Assembly: GCF_048128805.1 (NCBI RefSeq)
Contig: NC_136000.1
Span: 26,166,359 to 26,230,358, forward strand
Direction of reading: 5' to 3'
DNA length: 64,000 nucleotides
From: Centroberyx gerrardi
Taxonomy: Eukaryota > Chordata > Actinopteri > Beryciformes > Berycidae
In this document: in pieces, positions 1-12,600 of the stretch
How the letters are laid out: each line of letters begins with the position of its first letter
Numbering within the stretch: the first letter of the stretch is position 1
Translations under genes and position numbers: made by a program
The notes under the pieces: generated by a model
What the model was told of the DNA's origin: nothing
Database searches by the model: none
The model's input: the letters and a program-made list of their open reading frames with translations, nothing else

Positions 1-39
1 TCCAACTGAATGTCATCACAGATCACAGTAGGTCCATGT

Positions 40-42
<3 letters not shown>

Positions 43-75
<33 letters not shown>
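43..75. repeat. (CA)n microsatellite
   Basis: Uninterrupted CA dinucleotide run near the left edge of the window, then a degraded tail. The flanking DNA to about position 650 shows no coding signal. Confidence 0.95.
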
Positions 76-77
<2 letters not shown>

Positions 78-656
78 ACACACACGCACCATTCAAACCC
101 ACCCCCGGCCTCCCGCTAACAATCAAGAGACCGCCCAGTAAAACAATACAGTGTCCATATAAAAGCTTAAACAATAGGCCTACACCACTGTCCAACCAAC
201 AAAACTATAGGGCTCTGGCCAGTGGCCATGGTGAATAGTGTGGGGATGAGTGTGCATGTATGCCACAGGGAAAAAAAAAGTGAAACAGCTCCCTTTTTAT
301 TTCTGAATAAATGTATAAACTTATGGATGTTGCTGTGAAGTGGACATCCGTTTAGAAACAGTTTTTATATACATGTATATAAAAATCATTATCTAAAACC
401 TTATTTTCCTGTGAATGCGTTGCCTCTGGTTCTTTGTGAGTGTTTTCAGAAAGTCAAGCTGCATTGATTGGACCCCTGCTGCCCCCCAGTGTCATTCAGT
501 CCTATTTTTCATCCTCTATTCATTCTCTTTCTTTATTTTCCTCATCCTACATACTATATCCTACCTTCATAATAAGATAATTAGCATTTTATAATCTGCC
601 TGCGTCCCAAAAAGAAAAACAACCAGTCTGAAGGTGTACAGCTATAATGGGTTATA

Positions 657-658
<2 letters not shown>

Positions 659-703
<45 letters not shown>

Positions 704-708
704 TGTAT
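659..708. repeat. (GT)n microsatellite
   Basis: GT dinucleotide run with one A interruption near its end. The surrounding 100-1860 interval is AT-rich intergenic sequence in which I see no gene. Confidence 0.95.
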
Positions 709-1862
709 AGTTTATGCACTATCCCATCCTTATGTCATGTCTCTTTATGGAGCAAAGCAGAATCTACCCCAGGCGGTAATTTATTATTGAATGTTCCTAT
801 ATGACTTGAAGTTAATTTGTGTTAATAATTACATTAATACTGTATTAATTGTAAATATCCCTGTGATAACTTCTTCAGTGGATGTATTCCTTAAACTGTA
901 ATAATGTTGCCCTCTTGCTTTCAGTTAATTTAAAAGGAAATGTCCACTATTTCTGTGTCTAGCCACTGCCCTCCAGTGGGAGAAAATAGCATTGCAAAAA
1001 TCTTTTTTTTTTTTTTGTCCAACTACAAGTAATGTCTAAAAAGGCCTAAATAGCCTACACAGCATTAGATCACTACCAGTGAGGCCAATCAAATCACTTT
1101 CAATTCAGTCCAATCGAAACCTCACAGAAACAGTAATTCTGACAAAGTTGGACACAGCTCTGATCATTTCTCACCAATAGAATCTCCTCCTTTAGTGTCC
1201 TCTGGTATCCCAACTGTGCCGCTGTTTCTGTGTCATGGAGAAAATGGAGAACCATAGCCTTGAGTTCATAATAACGATTATAGGCTCCCCTTGTAGTTGT
1301 TACACTTGAGCCTCTTTCAGATGCTCATTGTTTGCCTGAGCATCTTTGACTCTGATCCTGTTGGTTGAATGACAGCATAGCCATTTCGTCAGAATTTTAT
1401 CTGACATCCCCGCAATGTGTTCCAGTGCGCCGTTATGTGTAACTTAAGGCACCATCCTCTCCTCTGTAATGTTATCCTCAACAATGACTGACTGACACAG
1501 TACTGTGATAAGACATCCTGTAAGCATGTACACTGCATGTACATAATATTAGGGACACTTCCTCTTTTCATGAAGTACTCCGATGAGGTGAATGCAGGTA
1601 AAAGCCATTATCCCTTACTGATTTCCCTTATTAAATCTCTACCAATCACAAAGGAGCAGATGTGGGTAAAGAGAAGTCAGAGAAGGATTTTTAAGCTTTG
1701 AGACAACTGAGATGTGGATTGTGAAAAAGGGGGCTGCAACAGTATAACAGAGGTCTGGTTAATATGTTTGGTATAAACAGTTATTGGGAGAAAAAAAAAA
1801 GTTAATTTAAGATGTCATTCCTTAAGAATGATGTGAGTTATGTGATACAGCCCTGATGGTGG

Positions 1863-2430
1863 TTAAAGGATAAGGCTGGTGTTTTTTAATGCATTTCTTA
1901 CCGTCAACAAATATGAAAATAACAAAATCAGCAATGAATTTGTTTTGCTAACAAGTCTCGTCCATGTAGCCAATGCCCAATAAAGCCATGTCTCAGTAGC
2001 CATAGAACTCCATTGTATTAAAAAAACTATTAAAAACACGTCAAAGAGCCATGCGGTTGCTCTGGCAGCATATTTCATCATCACGATGCACCGGGCCAGC
2101 CGACTTTTTCCTCAAACAACTTAATAAGCCGACCGTAAACACATTTTCCATCTCAGGAAAGTCCCCGGCGTAATGAAGAATTTGTTCCCATTTGAATTTG
2201 ATTTGGTAATAACTACAGCCTGACTTTTCATGGTAACAGTTAGCGATTTTTAAAATTGAAACTATGTCTTTGTGAGCTGTATTTCAAGGTTTTTAGCTTA
2301 CAATTGGAGCCAATGACTTCCGGGTTGAAGGCTAAAAATGGTACGTGGGAAATCGGAAAGTGATGGGAGCAGAGAAAACGCATTGTTGATTTTATTTTCA
2401 TTATTTTCATTTTAACATGCTTACAATTGT
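1863..2430. repeat. Rearranged copy of a dispersed repeat also present at 26.03-26.40 kb
   Basis: Bases 1863-1930 match 26035-26110 in the same orientation (TTAAAGGATA start, then GGCTGGTGTTTTT or close variant). Bases 2089-2430 match about 26085-26405 in inverted orientation. One element thus seems to appear with both ends facing inward, as in a foldback or TIR element starting with TTAA. No long open frame survives here. Whether this is a MITE of its own or an internal-deletion derivative of the transposon near 26 kb cannot be decided by eye. Confidence 0.6.
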
Positions 2431-2745
2431 TGGAAGTAATGTCTACCTTTCCCACTAGGTGGTGGTCTAATTACACACCTAGAAGAAGAAAAACACAGAA
2501 TTCAGTCTGAAAGTGTAGTAGACTAGATAGTGATGAAACATAGTAAATCCTGGAGTAAGCAACCAGTTAACTTATTGCAATGTTATTAGATTGGTCTCTG
2601 AATTACAACGAATGAATGAATTGCTCAATGTTTATCCATAGTATCACAAGGAACAAGAGAGAATACGTAAGTTCTTAGTGTGAAATGTGTTTGGGACAGC
2701 TGGTGTTGACTGCGTGTCAAACACTGTAAAAAAAAACTTACACTA

Positions 2746-2991
2746 CACTGAAAAAACTCCATCTTAACAGGTCATTACTTTTCTTAAAATGCAAAGCGAT
2801 AATATCTGACAATGGCATGAGATAATTTCACTTGTTTCCGGAATTTTCTAGAAATGAGTGTCAGTATGTTGAAAGAAGGCAGATCAAACCACTAGCATTA
2901 AGATAATGTCACTTGATTCAAGAAAATTCTCACTATTTAGTACTTAATACAAGATTAAATAACTTGTTAATATGGACATTTCTTTGCAGTG
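2746..2991. repeat. Possible hAT-type MITE
   Basis: Short non-coding segment with imperfect inverted termini, CACTGAAAAAAC at the left and the complement of CACTGCAAAGAAA at the right. CACTGCAAA-type ends are common among fish non-autonomous elements. I found no convincing target duplication, so boundaries are approximate. The rest of 2500-3660 shows nothing recognisable. Confidence 0.4.
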
Positions 2992-3660
2992 TACATAGTC
3001 TATAATATTTTACTGTATTGCTTTACTGCCTGATAAAGATTACTTGGGAAGAGAAATGCAAACAGATCAGCTCAGTCTTTGAGTTATATGAGTTATAAAT
3101 GTCACAAAATAGACTTGAGAAGCTCTTGCACAAAGATGCAGTATATAATGAAGTAAAAGAGCAACTTTAGATTAGTCAACAATGGCAATCTTCCACAAAT
3201 ATATTCATTAATGTGCTTTTACTTGTTTGCTTTGCAAGTTATAGAAGGTGGGAAAGTAGTCACTGTATATTATCAAGTAACTTTACTCTGGTCATGTAAA
3301 ACCCACAGCTGAAATGCAACGAGTTCACATCCGTTCTCTGGGGGTTGTCGAACGGCATTCTGGGAAATGTCGGAAATCACTTACTGAAGTAGAAGTAGAC
3401 CAGGCAGGTTGAGGGAAAGTGAGTACACCAAAAAGGTAAATTACAACATTTCATCAGAACATATCTCCTGGAATACATTGAACATCACAGACTGATGATA
3501 CATAACAATGTAAGAGTATCTGAGGGTGGAATTTTCCTTTAAAGTTAATTTCAGTGGAATTCCTCTCTAAGTCTGTCTTGGGATCACAAAATTATTACAT
3601 TTCGTCTTATGTTTGAATTTGGACTACGACACAAACTTTCAAGGCCTGATTCAAGACCTG

Positions 3661-6600
3661 TTATGCACTCTCTCTGAATCGGACCACCATGCTGTAGGGT
3701 TTGGGGGTCTGGGTCGTCCCAAAGACCAGAGTGTAGTCTGGCTGTCCTGCGTCCTCTGGCCAGCTGAACTGGAACCTCCTCAGCAGAGTCACCATGATCA
3801 GGAAGAGCTCCATACGAGCCAGGCCCTCTCCAAGACACATACGGGGACCTGTGGTTTAAAACAGCAATAACATCAGCATGAAGAATATGAACTACAACCA
3901 CCTTTTCCCCTAGAAGCATATGCAGACTTGTGGTTTTGTGAAATGAGCACGGACTCTGAAATGCAGATTACGTGTTGTAGACACAAATTATGTGAAGGTT
4001 ACATTGCTCCATCATGAATTGGATTATGAGAACAGCACGAATTGGACACGCCATTTCCACCTGTGCTGGTCATGTGAAAAGGTAACAGTGAAGTTTAGGC
4101 TAACTAAAACAATTTGGTTATGGTTAGGGGAAGCTTTTGGTCATGGTTGAATAAGACACACTTTCACTAAAAATGAAAACTTCACTTGTTGAGGTAGACC
4201 AGTAGGTCTCCTGTTGCTGTAATACATCTTGACCGGGGTCATACGAAGAGGCAAGCACATGAAACTATACAACTGACGAATCCACAAAGGCATTATGGTT
4301 ATATTTATTCGGAGTCTTCTGTTTAATATTCTAATTGATGGCCTTGGGACAGCAATATGTTCAATGTCTGAGCTCTTCCAAGAACTCATGTAACAATGCA
4401 CATGTGTTTGAGATCACCTATCCTAAGTCTAAAGGCGTCACCACATATGTACATTGCTCCTATCTCTCTATAAATTGTATGTTTATTCTTCAGTTTGTTG
4501 AGACGAGCTCAACTTTCACAACATTTAAACACTCACTGTAGAAAACTTCTTGGCATCAGTTGGGAATTCAACCTCTGTTATTGGAGTTGAAGGCAAATGT
4601 ATACACCCATCCACCACTGTGACCAGAATGTCCTCCTTTACACCGCACTATTTCAATGCGAGACTACTACCTGTCATGCCTCCCTCTTCCATGTTGTGGT
4701 AGGACAATCTATTTCTCTCACTTTTCATGCATAGAGCATGCATTTGCATTTGAAGACATCGTGCTCATTCCACAACATTTCTGGAGGCCAGGCTCTAAGC
4801 AGCTCACGCACCTGTAGAGAAAGGCATGAAGGCCTCCGGCTTGACAAACTCTCCCTGGTCATTGAGGAAGTTTTCAGGGTTGAATTCGTGTGGGGATTTC
4901 CACTGTCCCTCCTCATACAGCACCGAGGACAGGTTTGGAATGACAATGGTTCCCTATAGAACAAATAACAACAACGAAGAACAACAGTTAGAGTTCTATT
5001 AAAATTTGAAAACACAACCAAAACCATACTCGTTGCCTCTCCCTCCTCTGCTATAGTCCTTAGTCTTGTATGCCCTAGACACAAGACTGTAACATCTGTT
5101 ACGTCATGAATTATATATAATTTACCTAATTATTACCTAGAGAACATCAAGTCTGACCATGTCCCTGTGTCAGCAAGAAGTAGGTCACCTAACTCAAATT
5201 GACTAAACTCCAGTATTGTCCTGTTGTCTGTTTCCACAACTCTACAGTATATTGTCTAAATTCTGGTGTTATCAATTTAGAATTGATTTGCTTCTTGAAA
5301 CTCTGAGTCTGACTGAGTTCCAGCCATCTAAAACGTAGTTTTCTGATCCTTCATCACTAAATGATGTACTCAGTATTTAAAAAATCGTCTACGATCTATG
5401 CTTCTTTTTTGTCTTAAAGAGCTTTTACTTTGTGGAGTGCTAAAAAACACCATTAAAAAAACATTAAAAAGAGGCGCTAGCGAGCAGGCTATGGAGTAGG
5501 CTGTGTTTTTGACAAGCTCTGCTGAAATTCGGTTTAAAAGTTTTGTTTAGGCACTCTACACCCACGAAAGGCTACGAAATACTGTTCTAAGTTTATTTTC
5601 ACTTTTCATTAGTTTAGTTTTGGTATTGCCGCGCCAATGGCCAACAATTTGCGAAAGTATAAATTCACTGGAGGAACCTCCGCTACTGGGCCTAAAGCCG
5701 CGAGCTCTAGTGCTCCATCTACCGGGAGCAGCAGTGACTCCCCCCAATGAGATGATCAAATGGAGGCGGCGGACCTGAAAGTCAAAATCCTCACCTCGTT
5801 GAAAACGGACATCGCTGTACTGCTTAGGTCGGAGCTAAAGACTGTGCTGGCTGAGGAATTTGAGGCTGTCAAATCCGAACTTCACGCACTAAAAACAGAA
5901 GTGGCAAATAATACTGCAACAATTCGCTCTGATGTGGAGACGATGAAAACAACCATATCGGAAATGGAGCGTGGGTTATCATCATGCTCAGATGACGTGA
6001 CTTCGCTGCAAACCAAGGTAGGCAAGCTCGAGACGGAGGTAACCAGCCTACGGGAAAAATGCCTTGACATGGAGGGAAGGATGAGGCGTTCCAACATCTG
6101 AATACTTAATGTCCCGGAGACCCCTGGCTCAAATATTCCAGCGGCAGTCTCCAAACTACTGAAAGAAGTTTTTAACATGGACAAAGATGTTTTGATCGAC
6201 AGATCACACAGGGGTCTCCAGGCAAGGAGACCAGATGGTAAGCCCCGTGTCATTGTGGCGAAAGTGCATTATTATCAAGACTGTGTCGAAGTCCTTCGCC
6301 GTGCCAGGGAGAGCGGTCCTCTCAAGTTCAACGGAACCGCCATCTCCATATTCCCGGATTACCCCCCGAGTGTTGCACAAGCTAGATCTGCATTCAGTGA
6401 AGTCAAGCGACTGCTCCGTGGACGAGATGGCATTCGGTATGGCCTTTCCTATCCAGCACGTCTCCGCGTCACACATAATGGAACTGAGAGACAGTTTCAA
6501 AGCCCAGAGGATGCCATGGTTTATGTGAAAACCAAAATCCTACAAGAAGCGCCAAAGGACTAACCATGATTTAAGTAAGAGTGATTTAATCTCACATCAG

Positions 6601-9600
6601 TGTTATGTTGACACTGTCCTCTCTGGTGAGTAAACAATGTAACTACAATGTGACTACAAAAGTTATAAATACCGCCCATTTAATTTGTTAATTGTGTTGA
6701 AGTAAGTTAATTGTGGAACGAACACTGCCAATTCAGCAGTTAATTGTAATTAAAGCAAGGAAGATAAATGTCAGTAACACTTACTACTGGCCACCCTTTG
6801 TTTTTCATTTTTGTTCTCTTAAGACACTTACATTTACTTAGCCATGCAACCCTGGCTGGTCGGTATGCGATACTTTTCGTTCTTGTAAGTGGTACAGTGA
6901 TGTCACAGGGCCAATTTTTTCCTTTTTTCTTTCTTTGATTTGACCTTAATATTAAGGAGATGGTAAACTGCTGATTTATGTTTGACATGCTTATCCATAA
7001 CCAAGTGTTCAGTGAATCGATACCGGTATGGGGGTATTATCACTGGATTGGTTTCAGTATATCTAAAGACATCTGGAGACCAGTGAACAAAACTGAGCCA
7101 AAACACAAATGTATTATTATTATCACTGCTATTATTACTATTATTTATTTTGTTTTTGTTTTTTTTAAAGTTTTCTATATCTATAGAATATAATATGCCT
7201 TTGGGTTGAAAATATTTAGATATACCAACTTGCTGTTCAATGTGCCTTACATTAAGCTACGTTCTATATACAGTAGGGTCTTGTGTATTAGGGCTAGCAC
7301 ATCCCTTTACAAGCACTTAAATGTGTGGATACTTTTGCGAGGGGTTTGGGAGTCACCTCGTTCCGATAGGTGATGGGGGTTGGGAATTTATTGTACCAGA
7401 CTTGATTGATTTTCTTCTTTCTTTCCTTTCTCTTAGTGTTTTTATTGAGGGGTCCTTTCAGCGTTCTAGAAAACTCAAGTCCATTAAATCTCAATACGCC
7501 TTTAATTTTTTCTTCTCTTAGATAAGACCATGGCTAACTTACATTTTCCAAGCGGATCAGCTAGTTGCGATGTAACCTTTGTAAGCTGGAATGTTAAATC
7601 TTTAAATCACCCTGTTAAACGTAAAAAGGTACTATCTCATCTGGAAAAACTTAATGTAGGGATAGCCTACCTTCAGGAAACGCATCTGCGAACTTTTGAC
7701 CACTTTCGAATCAGGGGAGGATGGATAGGTCAATTATACCATTCTAATTTTCATTCCAAGTCCAGAGGGGCAGCAATCCTTATCAATAGGAACATCCCAT
7801 TCGTTATGTCAAAGGTTGAAACAGACTCTTCAGGCCGTTACATAATCGTAGTAGGCAGACTATACAATACACCAGTCATCCTGGCTAATGTTTATGCGCG
7901 ACATTGGGACGACAACTCATTTTTCACAAAAATTTTTGCCCAGCTCCCAAATATGGATACACACTATCTTATTCTCGGAGGGGATATGAATTGTGTACTA
8001 TCACCTACCTTAGACCGTAGCTCACCCAAAACGGTGACCACATCCAAAGCAGCTCTTGCACTTCAGTTATTTCTCAACACAAATGGGATATCTGATGCGT
8101 TCCGTTTTCAGAATCCTACATCTAAAAGCTATTCCTTCTTCTCACCTGTCCATGGGACATACTCACGCATAGATTTTTTTTTTTTGGATAGGAAACTTCT
8201 CCCATTAATGAGTAAGTGTGAATATCAGGCAATAGTCATTTCAGACCACGCCCCTTTACTGATGACCCTACGTATACCAATCTCTCACATTAACTATCGT
8301 CCTTGGCGTCTCAATTCATTATTGCTGTCTGATGAAGGTTTTGTTAATTTTATCTCGACTGAAATAACTTCCTTTCTTGAACATAACCAGACCCCAGGAA
8401 TGTCTCTCTCAATAGTGTGGGAATCAATGAAGGCATACCTCAGGGGACAAATCATATCGTACAGTGCACAACTCAGAAAATGTCACAACGCAAGACTCGA
8501 GCAATTAACAAATGATATTCTAAGTCTAGATGCAACACTTGCTCTTGCTCCATCTAACGATTTATTTAAACAACGACTAGTTCTTCAAACTGAGTTCAAC
8601 CTTTTATCAACTAGACACACCGAAAACCTCATTAATAAAACACAGAGTAGGACATATGAATTTGGTGAAAAGACTGGGAAAGTTCTCGCTCATCAGCTTC
8701 ATCAAAAAACCGCAGATCGAACTATAGCTGAGATAAGTGAGATTCAGAGATTAATCAGTGTTTTCACAAATTTTACTCAAAGTTGTATACTACAGAATCT
8801 CTTGGGAACGACTCTTTGTTTGATTCATTTTTTGGAAAATTAGATGTTCCTACAATTAATAATGAGATTGCAGTTGGTCTAGAAGAACCATTTTCGATAG
8901 AGGAGCTTACAAATGCAGTCAATTCCATGCAAAATGGTAAATCTCCGGGACCCGACGGGTTCCCAAGTGAATTTTTTAAAAAGTTCGCCAACCAACTTGC
9001 CCCTATTTTGCTTTCCGTATTTGAAGAATCATTTATTACTGGCTCCCTTCCTCCGACCATGCGTCAGGCGGTTATATCACTTATCCCTAAGAAAGATAAA
9101 AACCCTCTGGAATGCAGCGCATTTCGACCTATTTCACTCTTAAATGTGGATAGCAAAATTCTTTCCAAAATGTTAGCCAGCCGTTTAGAAGCTGTTCTAC
9201 CCTTAATTGTATCTGACGATCAAACGGGCTTTATTAAAAATCGCCATTCTTTTTTTAATATACGACGCCTATATAATATCCTTTATGATCCCACTCCACC
9301 CGATATTCCGGAAATATTAATATCGCTTGATGCCGAGAAGGCATTTGATCGGGTGGAGTGGGATTATCTTTTTTACACCCTCAAACAATTTGGTTTTGGT
9401 TCAAGATTCGTCTCTTGGATAAGGGTGCTCTATTCTTCCCCATTGGCAGCTGTCCGAACGAACAGCAATCTCTCTTCCTATTTCCCACTCCGTCGTGGTA
9501 CTAGGCAGGGCTGCCCCTTGTCGCCCCTTTTATTCGCTATTGCAGTCGAACCGTTAGCGATCGCGCTGCGTGGTGAAGCCGGCATTAAGGGAATACAAAG

Positions 9601-12600
9601 AAATGGTTCGGAGCATAAAGTATCCCTTTATGCTGATGACATGCTTTTATACCTATCTGACCCCTTAATTAGTTTACCAAAAACACTTAGTTTACTACAA
9701 GACTTCGGCAAAATATCTAGATATAAAGTTAATTTACAAAAGAGTGAGATCATGCCGGTGAATACTGCAGCCAAGTCAATTGCATTTAATTCATTCCCCT
9801 TAAAGTAAGCACACACAAATTTAAGCACTTAGGAATCTGGGTTACACATGATTTTAAAGACCTCTTTAAAGCTAATTTCCCCCCACTGCTACTTCACCTG
9901 AAACAAGATTTGGAACGCTGGAGCTTCCTACCTTTATCATTGGGAGGGAGAATCAATACAGTCAAAATGAACGTGCTGCCCAAATTTTTATATGTATTTC
10001 AATGTATTCCTGTCTTTTTATCAAAATCATTTTTTTTGTCTATAGACAAATTGATATCTGGATTTATTTGGAATAAGAAAAACCCTTGAATACGTAAAAG
10101 CATGTTACAGCGGCACCGTCAGCACGGCGGACTATCTCTCCCTAATTTTCAATTTTACTATTGGGCTGCTAACATAAGGATTATGTTATATTGGAAGGAG
10201 TTTCCATCTCATGGCACTGCCCCCAAATGGTTACAATCAGAAAACTTATCCTGTGGCCCCACTTCCTTATGTGCACTGCTCTGCTCAAAACTTCCCCTAT
10301 CTGAACCTATATCCAGGTACACTTCAAATCCGATCGTGAAGCATTCTTTTAAGATCTGGACACAGTTCAGACGATCCTTCTCACTCAACGACTTCTCAAT
10401 CTATGCTCCTATAGTGAGAAATCACATGTTTGGGCCATCGATTATAGATGGAGCTTTTGATGTTTGGGTTAGGAGAGGGGTCACCACAATAAGAGATCTA
10501 TTTATTGATAATACTTTCATGTCTTTTGATCAGCTAATGCTGAAGTTCAATATCCCCCGCTCTCATTTTTTTAGATTTCTGCAACTCCGTAGTTTTGTAT
10601 CAGCATCCTCCACTTATTTCCCATCACAACCACCCAGCTCTCTTTTAGATTCCATTTTGAAACTTAATCCATGTTCCAAAGGGACTATTGGGATAGTTTA
10701 TTCCTTATTAAACTCACATAATTTGGAACCCTTGACTTTGTTAAGGAATCAGTGGGAGGGAGATTTGGGGACACAGTTTCCTGATGAAGTTTGGAAGAAA
10801 GCTTTAGATAGGATACATTCCTCTTCAATTTGCTTACGACATACAATTATCCAGTTCAAGGTTTTACATCGTCTTCACTGGTCTAAAGCAAAACTAGCTA
10901 AATTCACGCCTAGTATTGATCCTATGTGCGACCGATGCAGGCAAACGCCAGCCACCCTTTCACATATGTTTTGGTTTTGTCCAAAACTAAATGATTTCTG
11001 GCAATCGATATTTAAAACCTTTTCAGATGTTTTGGAAGTACCCATAGAACCTTCTGCTACTACTGCAATATTTGGAGTAGCTCCACAAGATACACATCTT
11101 AGTCACCAGGCAAAAAATGTGATAGCTTTTGCATCTCTTTTAGCTAGACGACTTATACTGCTTAAATGGAAGGACAAATTCCCTCCAACCTTTAAGCTAT
11201 GGATTAAAGACCTTATGTATCATTTGACATTGGAGAAAATGCGCTATTCTACAAGAGGGTGTGCTCAGAAGTTTTATACTATATGGCAACCATTTTTGAC
11301 CTATATAGAAAAAATGGACGCCACTGATATTGTAGTTTTGTAATACTGACCCCATATTATATGTTTTTCTCACCACTCATTATTTATTATTATTTATTTA
11401 TTTAATTTTATCGTTTATTGCATCTTTTAATTGTATTTATTGTATTTTATTTTTTGTATCTTACCTATGATTCTTGTCACATTGACTTTATTTAAATGTA
11501 CATGTAATTGTTTGTGAAATCTATTTTGTTTGATTACTAAATGGTACAATAGGGATGGGGCTCTGTTGGAGCAGAAACATGGGGGGGGGGGGATATATTG
11601 TGTTTATCCAACTGTATCTGTGATTTATTGCATTTCGTATGACTTTAAATACCAATAAAAAGACTTTGAACAAAAAAACATTAAAAAAAAATCTTTCTCT
11701 CTGATGATTGTTGGTGCATTCTAGCACAAACCATTGTCGGTGAGGAAAATATAGGAGATAATAAGGTAAATATTGGACATTTGGACCCACGGTGCGATTG
11801 TTTGGCTACAAAACCCTTGGATTATGCTGCACGAGCTGTTTGGAGAAATTTGATGGGCATTTTATACTTTTTTTGAGCTGTAACAAGATGGCTCTGTTAA
11901 CTTCAATAGTTTGGGAGAAGGCTTAGATGGAACTGAGTGGAACTGAGTGACCACGAACTTCAGGGTTAGGGTGGAGTTTCGACTGACATGGGGGTGAATA
12001 GATCATGACTGAAATTTCATTTTGGGGTTATTCAGTAGGATATTACCATGATACGTCTGAAGTCGTTTCATTTTTATCTATGTCACCAATTTTGATTTCC
12101 TCTTACCCTGGGTATGGAGTATCCCATGAGCTCTGTGTCTTTAGTGGTGCAATGGAAGACACTGAGAGGAACAGTGTCAGCTATCCTCTGGACCTCATGG
12201 ATCACAGCCTGCATGGACAGAGACAGCCATTAGAGTAACATGCTGCAGTATAATCTACAGCAGTGCCATCACAGAACACCTCCCATTGTGGCGCTTTCTG
12301 AATGTTGAAAACATTCAGAAAGCGGAAGTAGTGCTCTGGTAGCTCTGATTGAAAAGCGTGAGTTTTGACTACTTTATACCTGCATGTAGGGCATCTGGTG
12401 TCTGTCTTCAAAACTGGCTTGATCCTTCCCATCCAGAACCTTGTCTATTTCCTGCTGACAACGCTCTGAGAAAGAGAGAGAAGAAGAGATGGGACAGGAG
12501 AGAAAGAGTGAGAGAGGTAAGAAAGACACACAAAGATAGAGAAAGAGCAACATAAAAAAACATAACCATGCAAGATATTTAGCAACATATAATGTGTTAT

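Larger units (their letters stand above)
5471..11671 (+). mobile_element. Full-length L1-clade LINE retrotransposon
   Basis: A 6,201-bp element begins GAGGCGCTAGCGAGC and ends shortly after an AATAAA (about 11653). It is flanked by the perfect 16-bp duplications at 5455-5470 and 11672-11687. It carries an ORF1 coiled-coil protein and an ORF2 with AP-endonuclease and reverse transcriptase. A long 5' leader (about 290 nt) and about 960 nt between the ORFs are present. It sits in intron 9 of CYP2 copy A in the opposite orientation to the gene. ORF1 has one stop; ORF2 has two frameshifts and one stop, so this copy cannot move on its own. The few lesions and clean duplication suggest a relatively recent insertion. 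Confidence 0.9.

Noticed and set aside
3584..3919. A 111-codon minus-strand frame over the last exon of copy A.
   Set aside because: It is a shadow frame. The phase continuing from exon 9 gives the PRMCLG haem loop and ends at TAA 3661.
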